From Rhodanobacter sp. A1T4 (GTDB lineage: Bacteria > Pseudomonadota > Gammaproteobacteria > Xanthomonadales > Rhodanobacteraceae), in assembly GCF_014207185.1 (NCBI RefSeq), contig NZ_JACHCP010000004.1, positions 310,001 to 374,000 on the forward strand: a DNA stretch of 64,000 bases, given 5' to 3'. Shown here in pieces: positions 8,716-18,015 of the stretch (position 1 is its first letter; the number at the start of each line of letters is the position of its first letter). The translations under genes were made by a program, and so were the position numbers. The notes below the pieces were generated by a model, which saw only the letters and a list, made by a program, of their open reading frames with translations, searched no databases and had not been told where the DNA came from.

Positions 8716-9974
8716 GTTCATCCGCACAGGATATTCCGTCGCGCCGTCGTCCGCCGGCACTCGACGTGGCGGTGGTTGGCGGCGGCATGGTCGGCGCAGC
8801 CGCTGCGCTGGCGCTGGCCCGCGCCGGTTTTGCTACAGCCTTGGTAGAGGCCCGTGCTCCGCAGCCGTGGCAAGTGCAGGACGAAGTCGATCTGCGAGTT
8901 GTCGGTCTCGCGCCGTCCTCAATAAAGTTGTTGGATGATCTGGACGTCTGGACGTCCATCCGAGAAGCACGCTCCAGCCCCTATGCGCGCATGCACGTAT
9001 GGGATGCCGAAAGCGGTGCGTCGATCTCCTTCGATTCGGCCAGCGAAGGTCGCCAGCAACTGGGCTATATCGTCGAAAATAATCTGGTGCAGTGGACGTT
9101 GTGGCAGGCGCTTGAGGCTGCTGGTGGCCGCTCCAGCACATCCTGTGCTCGCGGCACTGGCACATCCATGTGCGGTGTACAACGCTTGTGTCCCGCGCAC
9201 GTGCGGGCGTTCGAAGCGCGCGAGGATCGCATCCAGCTTGAACTCGGCGACGGCCAATCGCTGACCGCGGGTTTGCTGGTGGCCGCCGATGGTGCGGCCT
9301 CACCACTGCGAACGCTGGCCGGTATTGCCACGCGCGGTCACGACTACGCTCAGAGCGCCGTCGTCGCGCATCTGCAGACCGAACGGCCGCATCAAGGCAC
9401 GGCATGGCAGCGTTTTCTCACTACCGGCCCGCTGGCTTTGCTGCCGCTGGCCGACGGGCGCAGCTCGCTGGTCTGGTCATTGCCCGAAAACGAAGCACAA
9501 CGTGTGCTGGCGCTGGACGATCATGCCTTCATGGACGAACTGGGCATGGCCAGCGACTTCCGCCTGGGACGGATCGCCGCAACCACGCCGCGGGCGGCGT
9601 TTCCGCTGAAGCTGCAACTGGCCGACCGTTATCAAGCCGACCGTTTTGTGCTGTTGGGTGACGCTGCGCACGCCGTGCATCCGCTGGCAGGACAGGGCGT
9701 CAACCTCGGTCTGCGCGATGTCGCCGAGCTGCGCGATACGCTGGTCGCCGCGCGCACGGCTGGCCGTGATATTGGTGCCGAACATGTGCTGCGTCGTTAC
9801 GCACGTCGTCGGCGCAGCGCCGATACGCTGGATGCATTCGGCTTTGACGCGTTGGCGCGTATCTACGCTTGGGAGTCTTCGCCACTGGTGGCTGCACGCG
9901 CTATAGGCGTACGACTGCTGGATCGTCTGTCTCCGCTCAAGCGGCGTATTGCTGATCACGCGGCAGGTATTTGA
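8712..9974 (+). CDS. ubiI: UbiI/VisC/UbiF-type ubiquinone biosynthesis hydroxylase
   Basis: This second FAD-dependent hydroxylase (420 residues) is a paralogue of the preceding gene. It has AVVGGGMVGAAAALALA at about 17-33, LVAADGAASPLR and LLGDAAHAVHPLAGQGVNLG. The LAGQGVNLGLRD version of the last motif is typical of UbiI/VisC and UbiF members, which hydroxylate C5 or C6 of the octaprenylphenol ring. A segment around residues 135-160 is Ser/Cys/Gly-rich and looks less conserved than the rest. ATGA overlap with ubiH indicates coupled translation. The choice between UbiI and UbiF cannot be settled from sequence alone. Confidence 0.85.
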   Translation: MSSSAQDIPSRRRPPALDVAVVGGGMVGAAAALALARAGFATALVEARAPQPWQVQDEVDLRVVGLAPSSIKLLDDLDVWTSIREARSSPYARMHVWDAESGASISFDSASEGRQQLGYIVENNLVQWTLWQALEAAGGRSSTSCARGTGTSMCGVQRLCPAHVRAFEAREDRIQLELGDGQSLTAGLLVAADGAASPLRTLAGIATRGHDYAQSAVVAHLQTERPHQGTAWQRFLTTGPLALLPLADGRSSLVWSLPENEAQRVLALDDHAFMDELGMASDFRLGRIAATTPRAAFPLKLQLADRYQADRFVLLGDAAHAVHPLAGQGVNLGLRDVAELRDTLVAARTAGRDIGAEHVLRRYARRRRSADTLDAFGFDALARIYAWESSPLVAARAIGVRLLDRLSPLKRRIADHAAGI

Positions 9975-10035
9975 TCGGCGCGTCTCACCCGTTCGTTTTT
10001 TTCAGTTTCTTCAACCAACGCACGAGGATTCTGCC

Positions 10036-10830
10036 ATGCGATTCGTCCGACTTTGCTGTGCGCTTGTTCTTTGTACCGTCGCCATGGCGACGCAGGCCAG
10101 GATGGTCAACAAACCGGTGGAGTGGACGCAGGACGGCACCCGCTTCCACAGCGTGCTGGTGTATGACGATGCGGTCAAAACCAAGCGTCCTGGGCTGGTG
10201 ATGGTGCCGAACTGGTACGGCATAAACGATATGGCGGTGCAGAAGGCTGAGATGATTGCCGGCAAGGATTACGTGATTCTGCTGACCGACATGTACGGCG
10301 CCAATGTTCGCCCAACGCAGGGTAATGCCGATCAGGCCATGGCCGCCGTGAAACCGCTCTATGGCGACCGTACGTTGATGCGCAAGCGCATCAACGAAGC
10401 CCTGTCGCAACTGAAGGCGCAGGCGGGCAGTGCGCCGATCGATCTCGACAATCTGGCTGCTATCGGTTTCTGTTTCGGTGGCTCGGCGGTGCTCGATCTG
10501 GCGCGCAGCGGCGCTGATGTCAAAGCGGTGGTGTCATTCCATGGTGGTCTTGCGACCGACAACCCTGCGCTGGGCAAAAACATCAAGGCACGCGTGCTGG
10601 CGATGAACGGCGCAGACGACAAAAGCACGATGCCGGATGCCGATAAGTTCATGGATGAGATGCGCGGCAGCCCGGCGGACTGGCAGTTCGTGGTGATCGG
10701 TCACGCCGTGCATTGCTTCACTGAAAAAGGCGAGAACTCACCCGGCTGTCGCTACGACGAAAAAGTGGCCCAACGCAGCTATCGCCTGATGCACGATTGG
10801 CTGCACGAGTCTTTTGCGAACAAGCCCTGA
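10036..10830 (+). CDS. Secreted dienelactone hydrolase family protein
   Basis: A 264-residue alpha/beta hydrolase with an N-terminal signal peptide (about residues 1-21, ending TQA), hence probably periplasmic. The dienelactone-hydrolase nucleophile is a cysteine within GFCFGG (Cys146), with an Asp in NGADDKSTMP and His in GHAVHCFTE completing the triad. Typical DLH members open cyclic ester dienelactones, but the exported members common in Gammaproteobacteria have no settled substrate. The ATG at 10036 is chosen because it starts the signal peptide and has a GAGGA-like site ahead. It follows ubiI by 61 bases and may be cotranscribed. Confidence 0.87.
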   Translation: MRFVRLCCALVLCTVAMATQARMVNKPVEWTQDGTRFHSVLVYDDAVKTKRPGLVMVPNWYGINDMAVQKAEMIAGKDYVILLTDMYGANVRPTQGNADQAMAAVKPLYGDRTLMRKRINEALSQLKAQAGSAPIDLDNLAAIGFCFGGSAVLDLARSGADVKAVVSFHGGLATDNPALGKNIKARVLAMNGADDKSTMPDADKFMDEMRGSPADWQFVVIGHAVHCFTEKGENSPGCRYDEKVAQRSYRLMHDWLHESFANKP

Positions 10831-10938
10831 TCGCAGCGCTCTGATCGGGTCATGTCCTGTTCGGATCATGCTTTTCTCGGCGTGTGAACGCGTCCCGCTC
10901 ATCCCATCGGCCAATGCGTCGATTTTTCGGAATCATTG

Positions 10939-12147
10939 ATGAAAGCCAGCAAAGGCGTGGTACGGGTGCAAGATCGCGCAGCGGTGCTACGCGCGCTACA
11001 GAACGCCAAGATGGCAGCGTCTGCCCACGCGTATGTGCGCGGTGCCACCGTGCGATTCTACGAATGGCTGGAAGCGAACCATAGCTGGTCGATTCCGAAG
11101 GGTCCGGCCATCTGGATCTGCGGCGACTGCCATCTTGGCAATCTCGGCCCTATCGCTGATACGGAAGGCCACGTGCAGGTGCAGATCCGCGATCTGGATC
11201 AGACCGTGATCGGCAATCCTGCGCATGATCTGATCCGCCTCGGCCTGTCGCTGGCCACCGCCGCCCGTGGCTCGGATCTGCCGGGCATCACCACGGTGCG
11301 GATGATCGAGACGCTGATGGAAGGTTACGAATCCGCCTTCCCCGAGAACGACGAGCCGCATCCGGAAAAACCGAAGGCGGTAAAGCTGGTGATGAAGAAG
11401 GCGATGAAGCGCACCTGGAAACAGCTGGCGCGGGAGCGCATCGTCGATACCGATCCGGTCATTCCGCTGGGCAAGCGCTTCTGGCCGCTGGCGCGAGAAG
11501 AGCGCAAGGCGATCGAATCGCTGTTCAGCGCGCCTGCGCTGGCCGAGCTGGTCACGCAGATCAACAGTCGCGCCGATACGCAGCGTATCAAGGTCGTCGA
11601 CGCGGCTTACTGGCGTAAGGGTTGCAGTTCGCTGGGCCGGCTGCGCTATGCCGTGCTGCTGGATGTCGATGGCGGCAACGTCAATGGCGAGGATCTTTGC
11701 CTGATCGACATCAAGGAAGCGAGCAAGGCTGCCGCACCGCATGCGAACGGTGCGGTGATGCCGCGTGATCAGGCGCGACGGGTGGTGGAGGGTGCACGGC
11801 ATCTTTCGCCGGCCCTGGGCGACCGCATGCGCAGCGCGACGCTGCTCGACAAGCCGGTCATCATTCGCGAACTGCTGCCGCAGGATCTGAAGTTGGAGAT
11901 CAAGCAGCTGGATCGAGAGGAGGCGATCAAGGTCGCGCGATTCCTGGCCAGCGTCGTTGGCCACGCGCACTGTCGGCAGATGGATGCAAAGACACGAGGC
12001 GCGTGGCGCAAGGAGCTGCAGCGCAACCGCTCGAAGACGCTTGATGCGCCGTCGTGGCTATGGTCGAGCGTGGTAGACTTGGTCGCCGAGCACGAGCGCG
12101 GTTACCTGGAGCATTGCCGTAAGTACGTGCTGCTGGATCAGGGCTGA
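10939..12147 (+). CDS. DUF2252 family protein
   Basis: The protein (402 residues) belongs to the uncharacterised DUF2252 family, distantly related to aminoglycoside-phosphotransferase/kinase-like folds. Family features are the IWICGDCHLGNLG motif (about residue 60), which resembles a kinase-like catalytic loop, followed by IRDLDQTVIGNPAHDL, where the Asp could bind metal. Further on are GCSSLGRLRYAVLL and LIDIKEASKAAAP. No signal peptide or membrane segment is visible. It lies 108 bases after the dienelactone-hydrolase-like gene on the same strand. I do not assign a reaction. Confidence 0.85.
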   Translation: MKASKGVVRVQDRAAVLRALQNAKMAASAHAYVRGATVRFYEWLEANHSWSIPKGPAIWICGDCHLGNLGPIADTEGHVQVQIRDLDQTVIGNPAHDLIRLGLSLATAARGSDLPGITTVRMIETLMEGYESAFPENDEPHPEKPKAVKLVMKKAMKRTWKQLARERIVDTDPVIPLGKRFWPLAREERKAIESLFSAPALAELVTQINSRADTQRIKVVDAAYWRKGCSSLGRLRYAVLLDVDGGNVNGEDLCLIDIKEASKAAAPHANGAVMPRDQARRVVEGARHLSPALGDRMRSATLLDKPVIIRELLPQDLKLEIKQLDREEAIKVARFLASVVGHAHCRQMDAKTRGAWRKELQRNRSKTLDAPSWLWSSVVDLVAEHERGYLEHCRKYVLLDQG

Positions 12148-12228
12148 CCGGAAGAGAAAGAGCAGGGCACGCGGACAAAGACAGCGGCAAAGAGCAGCGG
12201 CTAAGCTGGATGCGCCCAGTTCCCCGCT

Positions 12229-13230
12229 TTAGTGTGTCCGTTCGACCGCATACGCAGCCAGCGTCAGCAATGCGTCGCGATGGATTGAATCCGGTAGCGC
12301 GTCCAGCGCGGCGCAGGCGGCATCTGAATGAAACACCGCTCGCTGATGCGTGCGCTCAAGCGCGCCAGAGTCGCGTATTGCCGCAATGATGCGATCCAGT
12401 GAATCCAGGCCGCCGTGTTCGATGGCGTGACGCAGTGATTGCGCCTGTTCCGGACTCGATTTTTCGAGCGCGTAGATCACCGGTAGTGTCGGCTTGCCTT
12501 CGGCCAGATCATCGCCGATGTTCTTGCCCAGTGTGTCGGCGTCTGACACATAGTCCAGCAGGTCATCGGCAATCTGGAACGCATAGCCCAGCTGCATGCC
12601 GTACTCGCGCAAGGCCGCGATCTGGCTTTCCGGCAGGCCGCCGAGAATGCCGCCCAATTCCGTAGCGGCGGCAAACAGTACGGCGGTTTTGCGCTCGATC
12701 ACAGTCAGGTAAGACGCTTCGCTGACATCTGCATTGCCGATGTTCAGCAGTTGCAGCACCTCACCCTCGGCGATGGTGTTGGTGGTGTCGGCAAGGATGC
12801 GCATGATGCGCATGTCGTCCAGTTCCACCATCAACTGGAACGAGCGCGAATAGAGAAAGTCGCCGACCAGCACGCTGGCCGCATTGCCCCACAGCGCGTT
12901 GGCCGTCTTGCGACCGCGACGAAGGTCGGATTCGTCGACCACATCGTCGTGCAGCAGGGTCGAGGTGTGGATGAACTCGATGATGGCCGCCAGCTTGGTA
13001 TGTTGGTCGCCGCGGTAGCCGGCTGCACCGGCGGCCAGTACGTGCAGCATCGGTCGCAGCCGTTTGCCGCCGCTGGCGATGATGTGATCGGCGATCTGGT
13101 TGATCAGCACCACATCGGACGACAGCCGCTGGCGGATCAACGCGTCGACGCGCTGCATATCTGAGGCTGCCAGATCGCGCACCTGGGTGAAATCGGCGGG
13201 GCGGCTGGCGTGGGCTGGCATCGAGTTCAT
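12229..13230 (-). CDS. ispB: All-trans polyprenyl (octaprenyl) diphosphate synthase
   Basis: The enzyme elongates farnesyl diphosphate with isopentenyl diphosphate to make the C40 side chain of ubiquinone. Both aspartate-rich motifs are visible: the first as LLHDDVVDESDLRRG and the second as QIADDLLDYVSD, with GGKRLRPM binding IPP ahead of them. The ATG at 13230 yields 333 residues, close to E. coli IspB (323); a 16-residue N-terminal extension is also open. The gene diverges from the kdp locus. Together with ubiH/ubiI it makes this stretch a ubiquinone neighbourhood. Chain length (octaprenyl or other) is inferred from family resemblance. Confidence 0.92.
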   Translation of the reverse strand: MNSMPAHASRPADFTQVRDLAASDMQRVDALIRQRLSSDVVLINQIADHIIASGGKRLRPMLHVLAAGAAGYRGDQHTKLAAIIEFIHTSTLLHDDVVDESDLRRGRKTANALWGNAASVLVGDFLYSRSFQLMVELDDMRIMRILADTTNTIAEGEVLQLLNIGNADVSEASYLTVIERKTAVLFAAATELGGILGGLPESQIAALREYGMQLGYAFQIADDLLDYVSDADTLGKNIGDDLAEGKPTLPVIYALEKSSPEQAQSLRHAIEHGGLDSLDRIIAAIRDSGALERTHQRAVFHSDAACAALDALPDSIHRDALLTLAAYAVERTH

Positions 13231-13342
13231 GAAGGCTTCAAATCGGCGTGATCGGCGATTATAGGGGCGAGAGCTCATTTACGCCGTGACATGAGGTCGC
13301 GAGTATATGTCGTGCCCCGTGCCGCAGGGTCTTGCGAAGAAA

Positions 13343-13361
13343 TTTACGCGTTGTTTACGCG
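13343..13361 (+). promoter_or_regulatory. Candidate KdpE binding site upstream of the kdp operon
   Basis: Two identical 8-mers, TTTACGCG and TTTACGCG, are separated by TTG, giving an 11-base period. OmpR/PhoB-type regulators such as KdpE bind tandem direct repeats with this spacing, and the E. coli kdp site as I recall it has TTTA-C type repeats 11 bases apart. The site is 94 bases before the first small gene of the locus and inside the ispB-kdp divergent region. Confidence 0.6.
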
Positions 13362-13436
13362 TGGGAGCCGAATCGCTACCCCTTTGTTATGCGGCAATTC
13401 CTACAGTGCGCACCTTACTTTACCGAGTCTGCGCCG

Positions 13437-13529
13437 ATGGATTTCGTCTATCTCCTGCTTTTGATTGTGCTTTGCGCGGCCACGCTGGGTCTCCTGCTGA
13501 TCTGCGATCGCCTCAGCCCGCGCAAATAG
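13437..13529 (+). CDS. 30-residue membrane peptide ahead of kdpF
   Basis: MDFVYLLLLIVLCAATLGLL begins a one-helix peptide ending CDRLSPRK. It is the same length as KdpF and, like it, is a single hydrophobic helix with a short basic cytosolic end, but the tail (CDRLSPRK) is not the KPEWFE end of KdpF. Similar short frames ending in a CDRL-like motif precede kdp genes in other bacteria as far as I recall. It lies 87 bases before kdpF and downstream of the candidate KdpE box, so it is likely the first gene of the transcript. A role in stabilising or regulating the pump is a guess. Confidence 0.6.
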   Translation: MDFVYLLLLIVLCAATLGLLLICDRLSPRK

Positions 13530-13616
13530 CTTGATCGCCGGTCAACTCCGGACTGAATCCGCCGTTTCGCCGCATCCGAGGCGGCTTTCTCCAGCAACGT
13601 TATTGAGTCTTATCTC

Positions 13617-13709
13617 ATGAATGTCCTTTATGTCCTCGCCGGGCTGATCGCTGTGGCGCTGACCGGCTACCTCTGCGTGGCACTTCTCAAGCCGGAGTGG
13701 TTCGAATGA
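13617..13709 (+). CDS. kdpF: K+-transporting ATPase small subunit KdpF
   Basis: A 30-residue single-helix membrane peptide reading MNVLYVLAGLIAVALTGYLC and ending KPEWFE, the canonical KdpF form. KdpF stabilises the KdpFABC complex at the KdpA-KdpB interface. The gene overlaps kdpA by four bases (ATGA, 13706-13709), which fixes both the frame and the kdpA start. Confidence 0.9.
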   Translation: MNVLYVLAGLIAVALTGYLCVALLKPEWFE

Positions 13710-15508
13710 CCACGAATGACTTTGTCCAGATCGGATTTTTCCTGGTCATCCTGTTGCTGCTGGTCAAGCCGCTCGGCGGATACATGGCCAACGTGTTCTC
13801 CGATACGCCTAATCGCGTCACGCGCTTTGGTGGCGGTGTTGAGCGCTTGATCTATCGACTGTGCGGCATCCGCCAGGACGAGGACATGGGCTGGAAGCGC
13901 TATGCGCTGGCGCTGCTGATCTTCAACATCCTTGGCCTGCTGGTGGTTTACGCACTGCAGCGTCTGCAGCAATGGCTGCCGCTCAACCCGCAGCACTTTC
14001 CGGCGGTAACGCCAGATTCCGCGCTCAACACTGCGATCAGTTTTGCCAGCAATACCAACTGGCAGGGCTACGGCGGCGAGTCGACAATGAGCTACCTCAC
14101 CCAGATGCTGGGTCTGGCAGTGCAGAACTTTCTGTCGGCCGCGACTGGTATCGCGGTACTCATTGCGATCATTCGTGGCTTCAGTCGTCGCAGTGCGCAG
14201 GGCCTGGGCAATTTCTGGGTCGACATGACGCGCAGCACGCTGTACGTGCTGATGCCGCTGTCGCTGCTGCTGACCATGCTGCTGGTATCGCAGGGGGTGG
14301 TGCAGAACTTCAAGTCGTATGTGGATGTGCCGGTCGTGCAAACCACGACGGTAAGCGAGCCGGTGCTGGACGCCTCGGGTGCCGCGGTCAAGGACAAGGC
14401 CGGCAATCCGGTGATGAAGCCGACCGACGTTTCCACGCAGACCCTGCCGATGGGGCCGGCGGCTTCGCAGATCGCGATCAAGCAGCTGGGTACCAACGGT
14501 GGCGGTTTTTTCAACGTCAACTCGGCGCACCCCTACGAGAACCCCACCCCGTTCAGCAATTTCCTGGAGCTGCTGTCAATTTTGCTGATTCCCGCGGCGC
14601 TCTGCTACACGTTTGGTGAGCTGGTGAAAGACAAGCGGCAGGGCTGGGCGCTGCTGGCGGTGATGTTGGTGATCTTCGTGCCGCTATTGATCGCCTGTAC
14701 CTCGGCCGAGCAAGCGGGCAACCCCGCGTTCAACGTGCTGCATGTCGACCAGACCGCGTCCGCGCTGCAGGCCGGCGGCAATATGGAAGGCAAGGAGACG
14801 CGTTTCGGCATCGTCAACTCCACGCTGTGGGCGACGGCAACCACGGCAGCGTCGAACGGCTCGGTCAATGCAATGCATGACTCGTTCACTCCGCTCGGCG
14901 GCCTGATCCCGATGTGGCTGATGCAGCTGGGCGAAGTGATCTTTGGCGGCGTCGGTTGCGGCCTCTACGGCATGCTGGCTTTCGCGGTGGTGGCGGTATT
15001 CATTGCCGGATTGATGGTAGGTCGCACGCCGGAGTATCTCGGCAAGAAGATCGAAGCCTATGAAATGAAGATGGCCAGCCTCGCGGTGCTGCTGCCGTGT
15101 GCCTTGGTGGTAATCGGTACGGCGATTGCGGTGACGGTGCCGGCCGGGTTTGCTGGTGTGGCCAATCCGGGCGCGCACGGCTTCAGCGAAATGCTCTACG
15201 CGCTGAGTTCGGCGTCCAACAACAACGGCAGCGCTTTCGGTGGCCTCACCGTCAACACGCCGTTCTGGAATGTGCTGCTGGGTATCTGCATGTTCCTCGC
15301 CCGCTTCCCTCTGATCATCGCGATGCTGGCGATGGGCGGTGCGCTGGCAGCCAAGCGTCACGTACCGAACTCGGCCGGCACACTGCCGACGCATACGCCG
15401 CTGTTCGTCACGCTGCTGGCCTGCGTGGTGATCGTGATCGGCGCACTGACCTTTCTGCCGGCCCTGGCCCTGGGGCCGATCGCCGAATACCTGATGTCTG
15501 TCCACTGA
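13706..15508 (+). CDS. kdpA: K+-transporting ATPase subunit A (potassium channel-like)
   Basis: KdpA binds and translocates K+ in the KdpFABC pump and is a relative of the Trk/Ktr superfamily. The 600-residue protein has about ten membrane helices. Selectivity-filter-like loops are visible at [10 protein letters not shown] (about residue 115), GTNGGGFFN (about 265), a third near [14 protein letters not shown] and a fourth around [13 protein letters not shown] (about 505). A start in ATGA overlap with kdpF is preferred over the slightly earlier GTG. The gene heads the pump module and is followed 47 bases later by kdpB. Confidence 0.97.
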   Translation: MTTNDFVQIGFFLVILLLLVKPLGGYMANVFSDTPNRVTRFGGGVERLIYRLCGIRQDEDMGWKRYALALLIFNILGLLVVYALQRLQQWLPLNPQHFPAVTPDSALNTAISFASNTNWQGYGGESTMSYLTQMLGLAVQNFLSAATGIAVLIAIIRGFSRRSAQGLGNFWVDMTRSTLYVLMPLSLLLTMLLVSQGVVQNFKSYVDVPVVQTTTVSEPVLDASGAAVKDKAGNPVMKPTDVSTQTLPMGPAASQIAIKQLGTNGGGFFNVNSAHPYENPTPFSNFLELLSILLIPAALCYTFGELVKDKRQGWALLAVMLVIFVPLLIACTSAEQAGNPAFNVLHVDQTASALQAGGNMEGKETRFGIVNSTLWATATTAASNGSVNAMHDSFTPLGGLIPMWLMQLGEVIFGGVGCGLYGMLAFAVVAVFIAGLMVGRTPEYLGKKIEAYEMKMASLAVLLPCALVVIGTAIAVTVPAGFAGVANPGAHGFSEMLYALSSASNNNGSAFGGLTVNTPFWNVLLGICMFLARFPLIIAMLAMGGALAAKRHVPNSAGTLPTHTPLFVTLLACVVIVIGALTFLPALALGPIAEYLMSVH

Positions 15509-15555
15509 CGCATGCGTCATTAAATCCTGACATTGATTCATTCTGGACACTGAAT

Positions 15556-17643
15556 ATGACTTCGCACACTGAAACGATGGGCAACCCACCTGTCGGCAAT
15601 TTCAACCGCACGCTGGTCGTTGCAGCGCTCGGCGATTCCTTCCGCAAGCTGTCGCCGCGGCTGCAGTTCCGCAATCCGGTGATGTTCGTGGTATTCGTCT
15701 GCAGCGTGCTGACCACGTTGCTCTGGGTGCAGGCGCTGGCCGGTCACGGTGAAGCGCCGACGGCCTTCATTTTCTGGGTCAGCCTGTGGCTGTGGTTCAC
15801 CCTGTTGTTCGCCAACTTTGCAGAAGCGCTGGCCGAAGGCCGCGGCAAGGCCCAGGCCGATGCCTTGCGCAGCTCACGCAAGGACGTGATCGCCAAGAAG
15901 CTTGCCAGCGCCGATCGTAATGCGGAGATCGTCTTCACACCATCGAACGAGCTGCGTACCGGCCATCACGTATTGGTGGAAGCGGGCGAGGCGATTCCCG
16001 GCGACGGTGAAGTGGTCATTGGCGCGGCCAGCGTCGACGAGAGCGCGATCACCGGCGAATCCGCGCCGGTGATCCGCGAATCCGGCGGCGATCGCAGCGC
16101 GGTCACCGGCGGCACCAAGGTGCTGTCCGACTGGGTGGTGGTGCGTATCACCAGCAACCCGGGCGAAAGCTTTCTCGATCGCATGATCGCGATGGTGGAG
16201 GGCTCCAAGCGCCGCAAGACGCCGAACGAAATCGCGCTGACGATTTTGTTGGCCAAGTTCACGCTGATCTTTTTACTGGCCTGCGCCACGCTGCTGCCGT
16301 ATTCGCTCTACAGCGTCAAAGCCGCCGGGCTCGGCCATCCGATCACGCTGACTGTGCTGATTGCACTGTTGGTCTGCCTGATTCCCACCACGATCGGCGC
16401 GTTGCTGTCGGCGATCGGCATCGCCGGCATGGATCGGATGATCCGCGCCAACGTGATCGCCACCTCAGGCCGTGCGGTGGAAGCTGCCGGCGATGTCGAT
16501 GTGTTGCTGCTGGACAAGACCGGCACCATCACGCTGGGCAACCGTCAGGCCGTGCAGTTTCATCCGGCGCCAGGGATTGCCGACCACATCGTTGCCGAGG
16601 CGGCGCAGCTGGCTTCGCTGGCCGACGAAACGCCGGAAGGCCGCAGTGTGATCGTGCTGGCCAGAGAGAAGCATGGCCTGAGCGAGCCCGAGCTGGCCGA
16701 AGGTGAAGCGCAGTTTGTGCCGTTCACTGCGCAAACCCGCATGAGCGGTGTCGACATCGGTTCGCGGCAGATCCGCAAGGGTGCACTCGATGCCGTGGAA
16801 AAGCATTTGGAAGCGCAGAGCAGCCACCTGCCGCCGTTGGTCAAACGCATGGCCGAAGACATCGCCCGTCGCGGCGCCACGCCGCTGATCGTCACTGAAG
16901 GCGCACGTGCGCTCGGCGTGATCGAGCTGAAGGACATCGTCAAGATCGGCATCAAGGAGCGTTTTGCCGAGATGCGCAAGATGGGCATCAAGACCATCAT
17001 GATCACCGGTGACAACCCGCTCACCGCGGCGGCCATTGCGGCCGAGGCCGGCGTCGATGATTTCCTCGCCGAAGCCACGCCGGAAGCGAAGCTGAAACTG
17101 ATTCGCGACATGCAGGCGGAGAACCGCCTGGTCGCGATGTGTGGCGACGGTACCAACGACGCCCCTGCGCTGGCGCAGGCCGATGTGGCGGTGGCGATGA
17201 ATACCGGTACGCAAGCGGCCAAGGAAGCCGGCAACATGGTCGACCTGGATTCCAACCCGACCAAGTTGATCGAGGTGGTGGCCATCGGCAAGCAGATGCT
17301 GATCACCCGCGGCGCGCTGACCACGTTCTCGATCTCCAACGATATCGCCAAGTACTTCGCGATCATTCCGGCCGCGTTTGCCACCACCTATCCAGCACTG
17401 AATGCGCTCAACGTGATGCACCTTGCCACACCGCAGAGCGCCATTCTGTCGGCGGTGATCTTCAATGCGCTGATCATCATCTTCTTGATTCCGCTGGCGC
17501 TGAAGGGTGTGAAGTACCGCGCGCTGGGAGCGGGTGCGCTGCTGCGTCGCAATCTGCTGGTGTACGGCCTGGGTGGCATCGTGGTGCCTTTCATCGGCAT
17601 CAAGATCATCGACATGTTGCTCGTTGTGTTCGGGATGGCCTGA
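15556..17643 (+). CDS. kdpB: K+-transporting P-type ATPase subunit B
   Basis: KdpB is the ATP-hydrolysing subunit of the Kdp pump. Hallmarks of P-type ATPases are present in order: the actuator-domain [11 protein letters not shown] (TGES), the phosphorylation site [10 protein letters not shown] with Asp320, KGA in the nucleotide-binding domain, [20 protein letters not shown], and the hinge motif [15 protein letters not shown]. The protein is 695 residues with the usual seven helices. The ATG at 15556 is close after kdpA. The gene is followed not by kdpC but by a small protein and a porin, an unusual interruption of the kdpABC order. Confidence 0.97.
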   Translation: MTSHTETMGNPPVGNFNRTLVVAALGDSFRKLSPRLQFRNPVMFVVFVCSVLTTLLWVQALAGHGEAPTAFIFWVSLWLWFTLLFANFAEALAEGRGKAQADALRSSRKDVIAKKLASADRNAEIVFTPSNELRTGHHVLVEAGEAIPGDGEVVIGAASVDESAITGESAPVIRESGGDRSAVTGGTKVLSDWVVVRITSNPGESFLDRMIAMVEGSKRRKTPNEIALTILLAKFTLIFLLACATLLPYSLYSVKAAGLGHPITLTVLIALLVCLIPTTIGALLSAIGIAGMDRMIRANVIATSGRAVEAAGDVDVLLLDKTGTITLGNRQAVQFHPAPGIADHIVAEAAQLASLADETPEGRSVIVLAREKHGLSEPELAEGEAQFVPFTAQTRMSGVDIGSRQIRKGALDAVEKHLEAQSSHLPPLVKRMAEDIARRGATPLIVTEGARALGVIELKDIVKIGIKERFAEMRKMGIKTIMITGDNPLTAAAIAAEAGVDDFLAEATPEAKLKLIRDMQAENRLVAMCGDGTNDAPALAQADVAVAMNTGTQAAKEAGNMVDLDSNPTKLIEVVAIGKQMLITRGALTTFSISNDIAKYFAIIPAAFATTYPALNALNVMHLATPQSAILSAVIFNALIIIFLIPLALKGVKYRALGAGALLRRNLLVYGLGGIVVPFIGIKIIDMLLVVFGMA

Positions 17644-17722
17644 TTGAAATCGGCCTGATTACGTCTCTGCCTTCGTGCCGACGTTGACCGGCATGCAGGC
17701 CTACTTCTCTGGAGTCTGTGAT

Positions 17723-17932
17723 ATGCAAACCCTGAAGCTTTCCGTCTCGCTACCCGATGCCACTCATCCCGATATGGAGCTGCGCCTGTCGGCCAATGAT
17801 TCGGACTGCGAAGTCGTCATCGCGCTGCCCACGGGTACACGCGTCGATCTGGTCAAACCCACGGTCGTCAGCGTCAACCCGCTCAGCGCGGTCAACGACG
17901 AATACGAGCTCGGCGGTTACGCCGGTATCTGA
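17723..17932 (+). CDS. Small hypothetical protein within the kdp operon
   Basis: A 69-residue protein starting MQTLKLSVSLPDATHPDMEL, preceded by GGAG at a good distance, 79 bases after kdpB and 83 before the porin. It has no signal peptide or membrane helix. It is rich in Val, Asp and Thr, alternates polar and hydrophobic residues as in a small beta structure, and ends ELGGYAGI. I do not recognise a family. Its position inside the operon suggests a role linked to the pump or porin. Confidence 0.65.
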   Translation: MQTLKLSVSLPDATHPDMELRLSANDSDCEVVIALPTGTRVDLVKPTVVSVNPLSAVNDEYELGGYAGI

Positions 17933-18015
17933 CATCACAAAAATATTTCTTCCACTACTTCTTTCACCACCAGTCTGGTCCGGCACGGGCCACAGTTGCA
18001 GGGGCTTTTACTTTT

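Noticed and set aside
16465-17421. 318-codon minus-strand frame opposite kdpB
   Set aside because: Shadow of the conserved P-type ATPase coding sequence; no independent features.
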